A DNA stretch of 64,000 bases from Tenodera sinensis (GCA_030765045.1 CM060964.1:273663388-273727387); one strand, 5' to 3'; positions 21,758 to 32,030 are shown, counted from the first letter of the stretch. Notes: a model not told the origin generated them from the letters alone. Made by a program: numbers and translations.

Positions 21758-24700
21758 ATGACGATGAAGACTACATTGGTGAGCTTTTTACAAGAGCTGA
21801 AAGCAGAGATGAAGACGGCAAACGACAACCTCGCTGCCGAGCTGAAAGAGATGAAGACGGAGCTATCGGCGAAAATTGACGAGCAACTGGCTGGCGTAAG
21901 GAAGGATGTGAAAGAGCTCGGTGGAAAGGTGGAAGAGCTCGGTGGAAAGATGGAGGATCTCGGCCAACGCGTTGACGCCCTGGAGAATGTCGGGGAATGG
22001 CTTAGCGTTCTCGAAGACAGGGTCGACGGTAGCGCCAAGGAGCTAAATGCAATGGTGGAAGGGATGCTTAGTGAAAAGCTCAAGAACTACAAGGCCGAGG
22101 CTCCAGCACGCGACACAACATCGACGCGCGTCAAACCACCGAAGTACGATGGCACGTCAACGTTTGAGGTCTTCCGCCGTCAATTCGACACAGTGGCCAA
22201 GCACAACAAATGGTCGCCAGAAGAAGAGGCCTCGCAGCTGATAGCCAACCTCCAGGGACGAGCCGCAGAGGTGCTGAACGCAGTCCAGACATCGGCGGCG
22301 CCCAAGGACATCTGGGAGGCCCTGGAGAACCGGTTCGGAAACCACCGCTTAGCCGCAGCCTACCGCAGCCAACTGAAATCTAGGATGCAACTGCCAGTGG
22401 AGACGCTGCAGGAGTTCGCCCTGGCAATCGAACAGCTGGCCAGCAAAGCCTTGGTCGACCTCCCCTCCGAATTCGTATCCCGAGAAGCCGCCTATACCTT
22501 CGTCGACGGGGTACGTGATGCCGAGATACGTCAACGCCTGATGCTCGGCGACTACAAGACCATCCACGAGGCACTAACGGCCGCATTAAGGATGGAAGCG
22601 GCCAAAGTGACGGCTACCCCGACCTCGAAGACAAGGAGTGTCCGCTACGATGAAGACCGCAGACCAGTCCAGGGACGCCGACGAAGACCAGGTGGCGTGT
22701 GTTGGGGGTGTGGCCAGCCGGGACACCTGATGAGAGACTGCCGGCACCAAGAAGAGCAGCCGGAAAAACGAGTAATGGCCGGCGTGGCGAGGGGCACGTC
22801 GGCGCCAACACCATCATTCCCTCGAGTGACACTGCGCGCCGTCAGCCGACGGATGGATGACAGCCTCATCGCGGACGGTTGGGTGAGAGGGAAGCCGTGC
22901 CGCGTGCTTGCTGACACTGGAGCAGCCGTGACTGTCATCAGACCTGACGTAGCCAGGGGCTTGCCATCGAGAAAACCGAGCCGACCGTACCAACTAGTGA
23001 CGGCATCGGGTGACACCTTGCCTGTGGAGAGGGAGGCCCTGCTGCAGTTGACCCTGGGGCGAAGTGTCTTGCGTTTGTGGGTGTTCGTCGCGGAGGTGGC
23101 TGAGGAGGTGATACTGGGACTGGATGCCCCCAGGAGCCACGAGGCGACGGTCGACATCGGCAAGAAGGTTCTGCGGCTTAAGGGAGAGGAAGTAATGCTC
23201 CGGCACCCCGAAGAACGCCTTGGAATCTGCAGGGTCATTCTCAGGGAAGACGTAGTTGTCCCCGCGAGAAGCGAGATGGTAGTGACGGCGCGACTGGAAG
23301 GCCAGCGCAAGAAGAACATGCTGCTGGACCGGAAGACGCATGTGCACGGGCTCTGTGTAGCCGGGACATTGTTGCCGTGCCGAGAGGAGGTGCCGGTGAG
23401 ACTGCTCAACCCAACAGACACCGATCACGACGTCCAGGCCGGGACGGAGTTGGGGGCGTGCGAGTCCGTGGTCAGCGTAACACCAATAGACAAGACCCAG
23501 GAGCCGGTGCCGACGCAACACCTGGGGCCCCGGCTGGAACTCTTACTGGAGAGGGCGGCCGACCACCTGACCGCTGAACAGAGAGAGAAGGTCCAACAAC
23601 TGCTGAGACGATATCAGCGCGTCTTCAGCCAAGGCAGCAGCGATTACGGCCGCACGGACCGAGTGCTTCACCACATCGACACCGGAGACGCCCGGCCTAT
23701 TCGGCAACCACCTAGACGCGTTCCGTTGGCTAAACAAGCGGCGGTACGAGACGTGTTGGAGGACATGAGAACCAAGGGAGTGATCGAAGAGTCTGACAGT
23801 CCTTGGTGTTCCCCTGTAGTTCTGGTGAAGAAGAATGGCGAGCTACGCTTCTGCGTAGATTACAGGAAACTGAACGCTGTCACCAGGAAGGACTGCTTCC
23901 CCTTACCCCGGATTGACGACACCCTGGACACGCTTGCTGGTGCGCAGTGGTTCTCAACCCTGGACCTGAAATCGGGTTACTGGCAGGTGGCTCTAGACCC
24001 GAGAGACAAGGAGAAGACCGCATTCTCGACAGGCCAAGGGCTTTGGCAGTTCACAGTTATGCCCTTTGGTCTCTGCAACGCACCAGCTACCTTCCAACGC
24101 CTCATGGAGTCAGTAATGAGAGCATTGACTTATGACGCCTGCCTGTTATACCTGGACGACATCATCGCCGGCAAGACATTCGAAGACCATCTTGACAAAC
24201 TGAGCAAGGTGCTACAGAGACTGCAGGCGAACGGCTTGAGGCTGAACGCCAAGAAGTGCCAGCTCTTCCGCAGGGAAGTCAACTACTTGGGCCACATAGT
24301 CTCACCAACCGGAGTGGCCACGGATCCGGAGAAGACACAGGCCGTGAGAGATCGGCCTCGCCCAAAGGATAAGCGAGAACTGCGCAGTTTCCTTGGATTG
24401 TGCAGTTATTACCACCGCTTCATAAAGGGTTTCTCCAGCATCGTCAAACCCCTCACTCGCCTGACGCAAGAACATCGACCTTATGTGTGGACGGAGGACG
24501 CCGAAGGCGCTTTCCGGCAGCTGAAGAGGACGCTCTGCAGTGCTCCTATTTTGGGATTCCCACAACCAGGCGACGCCTTCATTGTGGACACCGACGCCAG
24601 CGACCATTGCATTGGAGGCGTCCTATCCCAAGTCCAGAACGGCCACGAGCGGGTGATAGCCTACTACAGCAAGACGTTGTCCAAGGCAGAGAAGAACTAC

Positions 24701-26074
24701 TGTGTCACCCGACGAGAGCTACTGGCGGTAGTGAAGACCTTGGAGCACTTCCACAAGTACCTGTACGGTCAGCCATTCCACCTGAGGACAGACCACTCCG
24801 CCCTAACCTGGCTACTTAGCTTTAGAAACCTGGAGGGCCAGACAGCCCGTTGGGTCCAGAGGTTGCAGGAGTACGACTTCACCTCCGAACATCGCAGAGG
24901 GAAGAGCCACGGCAACACAGACGCCATGTCCCGAAGACCCTGCCCAGAAGAGTGCGGCCAATGCGCAAGAGTGGAAGAGAAGGAGCGTACTGCAGCTGTC
25001 AGAGTGGTCACAGCAGTGCCTGCGGATGGATGGGATAGCGCGGGCCTGAGGAGGGAGCAGCTGGCGGACGCCGACTTGGGGCCACTCTTGAGAGAAGTGC
25101 AGGCAGGGACGAGACCAACCTGGGAGGACATCGCACCCAGAAGCGCTACATATAAGTCGTACTGGGCCCAATGGGACTCGTTGAAGACCAAAGAGGGCGT
25201 GCTGTTCCGGGTATGGGAATCACCTGATGGGAAGACCCAGAAAGAGCAGTTGGTACTTCCCCGAAGTAAGGTCCCGGAAGTCTTGGAGGAAGTGCACGCC
25301 GGTACCTCGGGTGGACACCTAGGAGCAAACCGGACGATCGACAAACTCCGACAGCGCTACTACTGGCTGAGGCTCCGAGCAGATGCTGAGAACTGGTGCC
25401 GTCAATGTCACGTGTACGCGGCGAGTCGCGGCCCCCAGACTAGGAGCCGGGGTCGCATGCAGGAGTACAACGTCGGAGCGCCCTTCGAACGCATCGCCGT
25501 CGACATAGCTGGACCATTCCCAGTGTCCGATCGAGGCAACAAGTACCTGATGGTAGCTGTGGACTACTTCACCAAGTGGCCGGAGGTGTATGCCATCCCG
25601 AACCAAGAGGCGAAGACGATTATAGACTGCCTCGTGGAACAGCTGTTCTGCCGTTTTGGGGTCCCGTTAGAGCTCCACAGCGACCAGGGCACCAATGTTG
25701 AGTCGCACCTAATGAAGGAGGCATTGGAAAGACTTGGGGTGAACAAGACCCGCACAACACCCCTACATCCACAGTCGGACGGCATGGTCGAGAGATGCAT
25801 CAAGACCCTAGAGGAGCACCTGAGGAAGGTCGTGGCCAACCATAAGCGAGACTGGTACCTCAAGGTACCACTGTTCCTGCTGGCCTACCGTTCGTCGACA
25901 CACGACACCACCGGGATGACACCAGCAAGCCTAATGTTCGGCCGAGAGCTACGCCTCCCTTGTGACCTGGCTTTTGGGAGCCCCCCGGAAGCGAAACAGC
26001 CGGCAACCGAGTATGTGGAGAATCTAGTAGACCATCTCCACGACATGCACGAGATGGCTCGTCAGAACATTTAG
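21758..26074 (+). CDS. gag-pol: Gag-Pol polyprotein of Ty3/gypsy retrotransposon, truncated C-terminus
   Basis: A single 1,438-codon frame starts at the first ATG, just after the primer-binding site. Residues about 10-110 form a charged heptad-rich coiled coil. A retrotransposon Gag domain follows (about 125-290, PPKYDGTSTFEVFRRQF). A CX2CX4HX4C zinc knuckle lies at 315-328 (CWGCGQPGHLMRDC). The aspartic protease has DTGA at 386-389. The reverse transcriptase has MPFGLCNAPATFQRLM and YLDD at 798-801. RNase H begins with DTDAS at 944. Integrase shows H1180, H1187, C1214, C1217 and then D1249, D1309, E1345 with the expected 35-residue gap. All catalytic residues I checked are present. Gag and Pol share one frame, so no frameshift separates them. 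The frame stops at TAG 26,072-26,074, before the integrase tail. Nothing in the tail looks like a chromodomain. Confidence 0.95.
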   Translation: MTMKTTLVSFLQELKAEMKTANDNLAAELKEMKTELSAKIDEQLAGVRKDVKELGGKVEELGGKMEDLGQRVDALENVGEWLSVLEDRVDGSAKELNAMVEGMLSEKLKNYKAEAPARDTTSTRVKPPKYDGTSTFEVFRRQFDTVAKHNKWSPEEEASQLIANLQGRAAEVLNAVQTSAAPKDIWEALENRFGNHRLAAAYRSQLKSRMQLPVETLQEFALAIEQLASKALVDLPSEFVSREAAYTFVDGVRDAEIRQRLMLGDYKTIHEALTAALRMEAAKVTATPTSKTRSVRYDEDRRPVQGRRRRPGGVCWGCGQPGHLMRDCRHQEEQPEKRVMAGVARGTSAPTPSFPRVTLRAVSRRMDDSLIADGWVRGKPCRVLADTGAAVTVIRPDVARGLPSRKPSRPYQLVTASGDTLPVEREALLQLTLGRSVLRLWVFVAEVAEEVILGLDAPRSHEATVDIGKKVLRLKGEEVMLRHPEERLGICRVILREDVVVPARSEMVVTARLEGQRKKNMLLDRKTHVHGLCVAGTLLPCREEVPVRLLNPTDTDHDVQAGTELGACESVVSVTPIDKTQEPVPTQHLGPRLELLLERAADHLTAEQREKVQQLLRRYQRVFSQGSSDYGRTDRVLHHIDTGDARPIRQPPRRVPLAKQAAVRDVLEDMRTKGVIEESDSPWCSPVVLVKKNGELRFCVDYRKLNAVTRKDCFPLPRIDDTLDTLAGAQWFSTLDLKSGYWQVALDPRDKEKTAFSTGQGLWQFTVMPFGLCNAPATFQRLMESVMRALTYDACLLYLDDIIAGKTFEDHLDKLSKVLQRLQANGLRLNAKKCQLFRREVNYLGHIVSPTGVATDPEKTQAVRDRPRPKDKRELRSFLGLCSYYHRFIKGFSSIVKPLTRLTQEHRPYVWTEDAEGAFRQLKRTLCSAPILGFPQPGDAFIVDTDASDHCIGGVLSQVQNGHERVIAYYSKTLSKAEKNYCVTRRELLAVVKTLEHFHKYLYGQPFHLRTDHSALTWLLSFRNLEGQTARWVQRLQEYDFTSEHRRGKSHGNTDAMSRRPCPEECGQCARVEEKERTAAVRVVTAVPADGWDSAGLRREQLADADLGPLLREVQAGTRPTWEDIAPRSATYKSYWAQWDSLKTKEGVLFRVWESPDGKTQKEQLVLPRSKVPEVLEEVHAGTSGGHLGANRTIDKLRQRYYWLRLRADAENWCRQCHVYAASRGPQTRSRGRMQEYNVGAPFERIAVDIAGPFPVSDRGNKYLMVAVDYFTKWPEVYAIPNQEAKTIIDCLVEQLFCRFGVPLELHSDQGTNVESHLMKEALERLGVNKTRTTPLHPQSDGMVERCIKTLEEHLRKVVANHKRDWYLKVPLFLLAYRSSTHDTTGMTPASLMFGRELRLPCDLAFGSPPEAKQPATEYVENLVDHLHDMHEMARQNI

Positions 26075-26343
26075 ATGGCGAGCGACCGCATGAAGACCCG
26101 GTACGAAAGGCAAGCCAACAGCCGAGGATTCCAGCAAGGTGACATGGTCTGGTTGTACCGCCCTACCCGGACCAAGGGACGCTGCCCAAAACTTCAATAA
26201 GGTGGCAAGGACCGTACCGAGTGGTAAAGAGGATTAACGACGTAGTCTACCGCATCCAGAAGGTGCCCCGAGGGAAGATGTTAGTGGTACACCTGGATCG
26301 TCTGGCCCGTTACGATGGTGCTGTTCGGGACGACCAGCCTTGA
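26075..26343 (+). pseudogene. Broken C-terminal tail of the integrase region
   Basis: After the premature TAG, integrase-tail-like codons continue in frame to about 26,195. A further stop with a frame change follows near 26,196-26,204. The remainder, with a PYRV-like GPY/F-type segment, is readable in another frame to TGA at 26,341-26,343. Two lesions therefore separate the tail from gag-pol. The shortened protein keeps the catalytic core but lacks the DNA-contacting tail. Confidence 0.75.
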
Positions 26344-26354
26344 GGAGGGAGCAG
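26342..26354 (+). other. Polypurine tract
   Basis: GAGGAGGGAGCAG lies immediately before the 3' LTR, the position of the plus-strand DNA primer. One C interrupts the purines. Confidence 0.75.
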
Positions 26355-26728
26355 TGTCGCCCATCGCATTATTGTCGGCACTACCGCAAAGGAGCCGAAG
26401 GGAAGAGACAGAGAATGGCCGCATTGTTGGGTGCTTGCCGAAAGAGAGAAAGGGATAGAGACTTCTGGAATTGTCTGCTTTGTATTTGACCGCAATAATA
26501 ACTGAACTTTCCTGAAGTTTCCAGAACAGTGCCTGGGAGATATAAATAGCGGTAAAGTGTGAGAAGGGACAGTTCTTGTGTTACGAATTCGGAGCCGTGC
26601 TGTTGGTGAATCGGTAAAGACTTTCTTGCTGTTGCAACGAGTGTACAAAGTTACTGTTTACGGAAATAAAAGTGTTTCTTTATCTCGACTACATCTGTCT
26701 CCTTTACGTTACACCCACCAAAGTCACA
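26355..26728 (+). repeat. 3' LTR
   Basis: Same sequence as the 5' LTR apart from two substitutions (GGGTGC for GGGCGC, TAAAGTG for TAAAATG) and the extra 25 bp with AATAAA. Confidence 0.95.
26665..26670 (+). terminator. Polyadenylation signal in 3' LTR
   Basis: AATAAA lies about 90 bp downstream of the LTR TATA box, a plausible R-region signal. It is absent from the 5' LTR because of the 25-bp gap. Confidence 0.6.
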
Positions 26729-27002
26729 ATATCAACACACACACACACGCAAGCACGCACTTACACTTATACACGCACGCACGCATATATAGACCTTTTT
26801 CTAAAAATCCGTTTTGGGAGTCAAGGAGTCTCAAAACATGCATTTGCGGTGAAATCTCGGTATGGAATTCTTAGGTGGAATACAATACTTGTCCTACTTA
26901 CTGTAAGTACGTAGAAGAGAAAGTAATACGTTTTCATAAGAACAGTCTGTATAAGGTAGGTACATAAAATAAACCATAATGCACAGAGGAATCGTGTGAT
27001 CG

Positions 27003-27990
27003 TAACATTACTTTTTCTACTACTTATAATAATAAGTAGGGGAAGTATTGTATTCGACCCAAAATGTTGATGTCGAGATTTCATCAGAAACGCTTTGAGG
27101 CCTCTGAATAAGAAAAGCATTTAAAGGAAAAGGTCCGCGCGCGCATGGAAAAGTTTTCGAAAACTTTGAGTTTCTCAAAAATGGCTAACGATTTTGATTA
27201 AAATGCCATAAGTTTAAGATAGTTTTATGGCAAGTGAAATGTATATTTTGAATTTTCTGGCTATAGCCCATGTAGTCCTGTTTATTTTGGATGACTTTTG
27301 CATAACTGGTAAAGCGTAAGAGATAGACCAAATCTTACTGCAAAAAACACGTAGATCTCGTTAAAACACAATGTATGTCCAAATGCATTTTTTTTTTTCT
27401 TTTTCTGTGGAGTGAACCATTTCAGAGATATTCCTTGTTATTTGAGTTCTGCAACACTTACACTTTTCTCAAATGGAAGGTCGTTATACACTTTTTATCT
27501 CTTGGCCGTATAAAGAGAACGGAATTTCAAAGCCTTCATTTAGCGACCAGCTTAAAAGATTTGACTATCGCTCAAAGCCTACTGTATTCTCATATTCCCT
27601 TTGCATCTACAACAAAATTACCATGAAGATAATTTCTACAAATAATTTCTACAAATAATTTCTGAAAAAAATTTCTACAAAAAATTTCTACAAAAAATTT
27701 CTACAAAAAATTTCTACAAAAAATTTCTACAAAAAATTTCTACAAAAAATTTCTACAGAAAATTTCTACAAAAAATTTCTACAAAAAATTTGTACAAAAA
27801 ATTTCTGCAAAAAATTTCTGCAAAAAATTTTTACAAATAATTTTTACAAATAATTTCTACAAATAATTTCTAAAAATAATTTCTAAAAATGTTTATATCG
27901 ACTAACATGAGGAAGACAGAGGAATAGGAATTTGTAAGAATAGTTAGTACAAGAGTAGAGATAGTCATGCGAGTGCAACACGTATTTTTA
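27003..27990 (-). mobile_element. HINE-like element with internal minisatellite
   Basis: Plus-strand order is ACTTTTTCTACTACTT, GGGGAAGTATTGTATTCGAC, a lost microsatellite slot (GGTCCGCGCGCGCATGGAAA joins directly to the middle block), the block AACGATTTTGATTAAAATGC, ATTCCTTGTTATTTGAG, AAAAGATTTGACTATCGC, then the minisatellite at 27,629-27,890, and the 5' end GTAGAGATAGTCATGCGAG. The microsatellite and about 100 bp around it are deleted. Confidence 0.85.
27629..27890. repeat. 13-bp minisatellite, about 18 units
   Basis: Units of the form AAAAAATTTCTAC repeat from 27,629 to 27,890. The single-copy version in other HINE-like copies is ATAATTTCTRCAAATG, so the minisatellite grew from the element's own sequence. 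Confidence 0.93.
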
Positions 27991-28009
27991 TATATAGGTT
28001 TATGTTCAG

Positions 28010-28085
28010 GGGACCTGAAAACGTGTATTTGTGGTGAGGCTTTGATGCAATACTTCCTGTACCTACTGTAAGTAAGAGCGAGCTA
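28010..28085 (+). repeat. HINE-like 3' end fragment
   Basis: TTCAGGGGACCTGAAAACG followed by ATACTTCCTGTACCTACTG matches the last 80 bp of the family but is heavily diverged. Confidence 0.5.
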
Positions 28086-28401
28086 GAGAAGGTCGAAAGG
28101 AATGCATAGCGTTGCGCAGTACACGCGCGTTGCAGTTTACCCAAGCTGCCGGTCTTAATTCATCATAAAGTAATTGGGTAGCGCTGATGTCTGTCACGCC
28201 ATAACATCAAGATTAAACAATAGGCCCAATGTCTCGGAGGACCGCATGGGTGCATTGTATTCCGGGTCAAAGATCACAGATAAGAGAAATAGGGGTGTAC
28301 TTGCTCTTTCCACAAGAAACCACGAGGAGGAGGAAATGTCAAAATATGGTTATCTGCATAGGAAGTTTGTACCACCTACCAATAGTAGGTAGGGGAAAGT
28401 A

Positions 28402-29266
28402 CAAAGTGTCCACAAAAATACTGTCATAATTTAAACTGGTATTTCGATAATCGTAAATACTTTATATTTTTGTTCATGTCAACAATGGACGAGATCGCAG
28501 GAATCAAACATAGAAACCAGATAAATGCATTCACGTGTGTATGCATGGGTCGACATGGGTTCATTGTTAGATATTTAACATGCAGGTTATATGTCAATGC
28601 TTGCTTTTAAAACTGTGTTGTTATTACAGAACTTTTAAGGAGTTACGACAAACCCACAAGAACGTAGTTGGTGCGTTTTGGAATATCGTAGCATGCAGAG
28701 TCCTCTGCTTTTAGGCGAAGGTTTCAACATCAAGCTCCTACACATACGTTAATTTTGTCCCGTGATTTTGTGGATCGTGGCTGCATATTGTATCAAAGGA
28801 AAGGCTATTTAGGAAGATCATCTGCCAATGCAGGAATTATGGAAGTAGTGCACGAGGCGTTTGTAAGTAGTCATAAGAAGTTTGTCAGCAGCTAAACGTA
28901 CCACGCATCTAAGATCCTGCATCGATTGAAGCTTCACCCCAAAAAACTGCAATTACTGCATAAATTCAAACGCGATGACTGCAAAACGATTAGACTTTTG
29001 TGATCGTTTATTGGCTACTAATGCAGGATCACGAAAATCCATAGTCATAAAAATATCGCCTTAATGCCTGCAGCGTCACTCGTGGGGGCCACATTCAGTG
29101 TCTATGAGGTATCGTAAAAAAATATTAAATAACTGAAAAAAAATATCTATATTAAAAAATTTGAGGTTTTCTTTCGAATTTCACCAATTTCATTTCAATA
29201 CGATTACCCATAGCTACGTAGGTAATACCAGTTTAAAAGTGCGACAGTATTTTTATGGACACCCTG
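28402..29266 (+). mobile_element. Mariner/IS630-like element with TIRs and TA duplication
   Basis: The left end CAAAGTGTCCACAAAAATAC and the right end, reverse-complemented, CAGGGTGTCCATAAAAATAC are inverted repeats that continue with ACTGTC and TTTAAACTGGTATT. Each end abuts a TA dinucleotide (28,400-28,401 and 29,267-29,268). The length, 865 bp, is short of a full mariner. It sits inside the HINE-like copy at 28,370-30,165. Confidence 0.85.
28640..29040 (+). pseudogene. Mariner/IS630-type transposase N-terminal remnant
   Basis: In shifting frames, the text FVDRGCILYQRKGYLGRS, then VVHEAFVSSHKKFVSS, HASKILHRLKLHPKKLQLL and HKFKRDD follows the layout of the DNA-binding half of mariner/IS630 transposases (helix-turn-helix, then VLRKRLRL-type linker). 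There is a stop at 28,894-28,896 and others later. The catalytic D residues are not visible, so the element has lost its catalytic half by deletion. Confidence 0.6.
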
Positions 29267-30165
29267 TATATTATTCCACCCAAAGAATTCAATTTTTGAA
29301 TTTCACGGAAAACATGTTGAGGCCGTATGAATAATAAAACAAAATTAGAAAAAGATCTGTGTGTGCGTTTGTGTGCGTGCGCGCGCTTGTGCTTGTGCGT
29401 GCATAATCCAAAAACGACAAACTTGATATTTAAGTTCAGAATCTCTCAAAGACGCCACCACCCAAGGCGGCAGATTTTAGGCGTAGCAAAATCTTAAAAT
29501 ATGAAGAAGACATGTCAAAACATGACGGTATATATTACAAATCGTGCTTAAATTCTAGTGACTTTCTGAAAATTCTTTTGTTATGAAACTAGTGACAAGT
29601 TAAGCACCAGAGTTGGTCACCTTGAATGCAATTCTCATTGATGATCACCTTCAAAAACATCCCTGTGTGGCAGATGTTCATGTCATGCTTTTCCGTTCAT
29701 TTGTATAAATAATATAAATGTAGACCTGCATTTGAAAGCTCAGGTTGTGTGAAAGTAAGTAGATAGTCATGGTGGAAAAAATTTGTGTCTCGAAGTGTGA
29801 GGGAGTGCCACTTGCAATATTCGCACAGGGCGGTAAAACTTCTGGAGCCGATTCTGGATAAGGCAAGAAGATTTAAAGTAAAATCCCCCACCTCAAACTA
29901 CCTGTGCATGAAACATTTTTCGTTACTTTTATTTACTCAAAAAATGGCTCTAACAACGTTGATTAAAATACTTCGTGTTTAAGAGATTTGCATGACAAAA
30001 TAAAATGTGTCTCTTCAATTTACTTGGAGTAGTCTGTGAAGTTCTCTTCATTCTGAATAGCTTTTGTAAAGTTGGCAAACCGTGACAGACAAAATCTTAC
30101 TATCAAAACACTGTAGTTTTCGATAAAGCAGACAGTTTGTGTCAAATATTTCGCTTGGAAGCAAA

Positions 30166-31240
30166 GCCATCGCATACTGTCAAGCTCCTTAAAAATCTAT
30201 TATAGCTTTATCTGCTGTATCTTACACGGAAGTCGTATCTAGCTTAATAAGAATTAGATAGTAAATCTTTTGACAACGAAGGGGACATCTCGCACACTTA
30301 GACCTACACACATCCATTGTGGCTAACACTCCAGGAGAAGGGGATGAAGTGAGGGAACCATAGGAGGCTACAGGCCACAGGCTATCAGGCCATAGAGACG
30401 CACGGAAATCCCTAAGCCTAACAGTTCAAGGCTCGATGACCCGTAACAGAGCTGGAGCTGCATAGTGTGATGAACGTCCCGTTAACCAAGCAGCCCTCTA
30501 GAGTCCACGGGGAGTACTCTTTCCTTTGAGCAAGCATCTGTCCATACGCACGAAATCTGCAAGTGCATCAGAAACATGAGAAGAAATCGGATGAAGGGAA
30601 AATGATGGAAAGGAAATCAAAGTAGATGAGAAACCACCCCGCATTTGTCCACCGATCAGGAAAAACTACTAAAAACCTAAAGTCAGAGTGGGCGATCAAC
30701 GGGAATCGAATGAAGGAATAGTTAGCTGAGTGAGTAAAGAAGATCCTACGAACGCAATATACCTATACGATTTTTTAAATACATGCATTTTAGTTTTAAA
30801 GTACAATGACCTTAAATCTTGATAAACGTCTATTTACTCTTCCAAGAAAGAGTAGGATGGGAGGAGCAATAGAAATCACACTTTGGCACCAAGTTTACGT
30901 TTTTGTTTGCTCACTTTTTACTGATCTTGGATGTTTATCTACAGCAAACTAGTTTGAGCCCGATATCAATAGGTGACTAAACAAAGGAGATCTCCTCCTA
31001 AAGCAGAACAGAAAGTATTCTACATCACTTTAGCAACCAGGATATGGAGCGAAACTTCTTATTTTTAGTGCACAAATAACAAAATATAGTACAATTTACT
31101 TGTCCTGGCAATTAAAAATCTACTACATGTTAAGAGTCCTAAAATTGCACAAATTTCCACGTTTAATTGCCTTTAGTGGACCAGATTTGTTTTGAATAAT
31201 ACCAGGAACATCGTCTTATTATCATTTAAATGGAGCACTC
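30166..31240. other. Unassigned sequence
   Basis: A moderately GC-rich stretch at 30,290-30,700 contrasts with AT-rich flanks, but shows no frame or motif I recognise. Confidence 0.4.
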
Positions 31241-31242
31241 TT

Positions 31243-32030
31243 TTTACTTTCTCTTCTACGCATACTAAAGTAGAGGAAGTGTTGTATTCCACCCAAAAAT
31301 TCTATGTCGAGATTTCACCAGAATTGTGTGTTTTGAGGCACCCTGATTCCAAAAAGAGCATTTTTAGAAAAAGGTCCGTGTGTGTCTCTGTCTGTCTCTG
31401 TCTCTGTCTGTCTGTCTGTGGACAGCATAACTCAAAAACGAAAAGTCGGTTAAAAACCAAAGTGGGTATTCAAGTTTAATGACTTCTAAGGATGCCACAC
31501 AAGGATTTTGAAGAAAAATGCCATATGTATGAGATATTTTTATGACAAATGAAATGCATATCTTGAGTTTTCTGGCTATAGGCCCATAAAGTCCTATTTA
31601 CTCTGGATAACTTTTGCATAACTGGTAAACCGTAAGAGATAGACCAAATCTTACTATAAAAATGTAGAGCTTGCTAAAAAACACAATTTATGTCCAAATA
31701 ATTTTTTATAGAGTAAACCATTTCGGAGATATTCCTTGTTATTTGTGTAAGTTTTGGAGAACTTATACTTCTGTCAAATGGAACATCGCCATTAATTTTT
31801 ATATGTTAACCGTGCAAAGAGAACGGAATTTGAAAGCTTTAAAAGATTTGACTATCGCTCAAAGCCTAATGTATTCCCATATTTCCGTTGCACGTGCAAG
31901 AAAACAAGCAATAAGATAATTTCTCCAAATGCTTATCTCAACTAACAAGAAGAAGATACAAGAATAACAGTTTGTAAGAATGGTCATTACAAAAGTAGAG
32001 AAAGTCATGTGAGTGCAGCACATCGGATTT
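31243..32030 (-). mobile_element. HINE-like element, near full length
   Basis: From ACTTTCTCTTCTACGCATAC (3' end on the plus strand) through the TGTCTCTG-type microsatellite in the usual slot, the middle blocks and AAAAGATTTGACTATCGC to AGTAGAGAAAGTCATGTGAG and GTGCAGCACATC. A short internal deletion follows the microsatellite. Confidence 0.88.
31379..31424. repeat. (TGTC)n/(TG)n microsatellite in HINE slot
   Basis: TGTGTGTC followed by CTGTCTGT units, between GGTCCG and GGACAGCATAACTC. Confidence 0.9.

Larger units (their letters stand above)
21390..26728 (+). mobile_element. Ty3/gypsy LTR retrotransposon, nearly intact
   Basis: LTRs of 349 bp (21,390-21,738) and 374 bp (26,355-26,728) flank a tRNA primer-binding site, a single gag-pol frame and a purine-rich tract, in the order protease, reverse transcriptase, RNase H, integrase that defines Ty3/gypsy. 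The LTRs start TGT and end ACA. By eye they differ by two substitutions and one 25-bp gap, so the insertion is recent. There is no env frame. The internal region is far more GC-rich than its surroundings. No clear target duplication is seen: the flanks AATAG and ATATC do not match. Confidence 0.95.
20705..26933 (+). mobile_element. HINE-like element split by the Ty3/gypsy insertion
   Basis: The 5' part (20,705-21,389) runs from GACTTTCTCTACTCTTGTG through TAAACATATGGCATTTTAA to TTGAACTTAAATAG. The 3' part (26,729-26,933) resumes in the CA-rich microsatellite, then CCTTTTTCTAAAAATCC, and ends GAAGAGAAAGTAA. About 50-60 bp expected between the two parts (the block around TTTTTGAGTTATGCTG) is missing. 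Confidence 0.8.
28370..30165 (-). mobile_element. HINE-like element split by a mariner-like element and other sequence
   Basis: CAATAGTAGGTAGGGGAAAG at the left joins, across the mariner-like element (28,402-29,266), to TTATTCCACCCAAAGAATTC. Then follow a GT/GC-rich microsatellite (29,350-29,405) and TTAAGTTCAGAATCTCTCAA. About 380 bp of foreign sequence (29,490-29,870) interrupts it before TCAAACTACCTGTGCATG and the remaining middle block to about 30,165. The 5' end is missing. Confidence 0.7.

Noticed and set aside
22645..23521. Minus-strand frames opposite gag-pol (258, 175 and 191 codons among others)
   Set aside because: They are shadows of the GC-rich gag-pol frame, with no recognisable domains.
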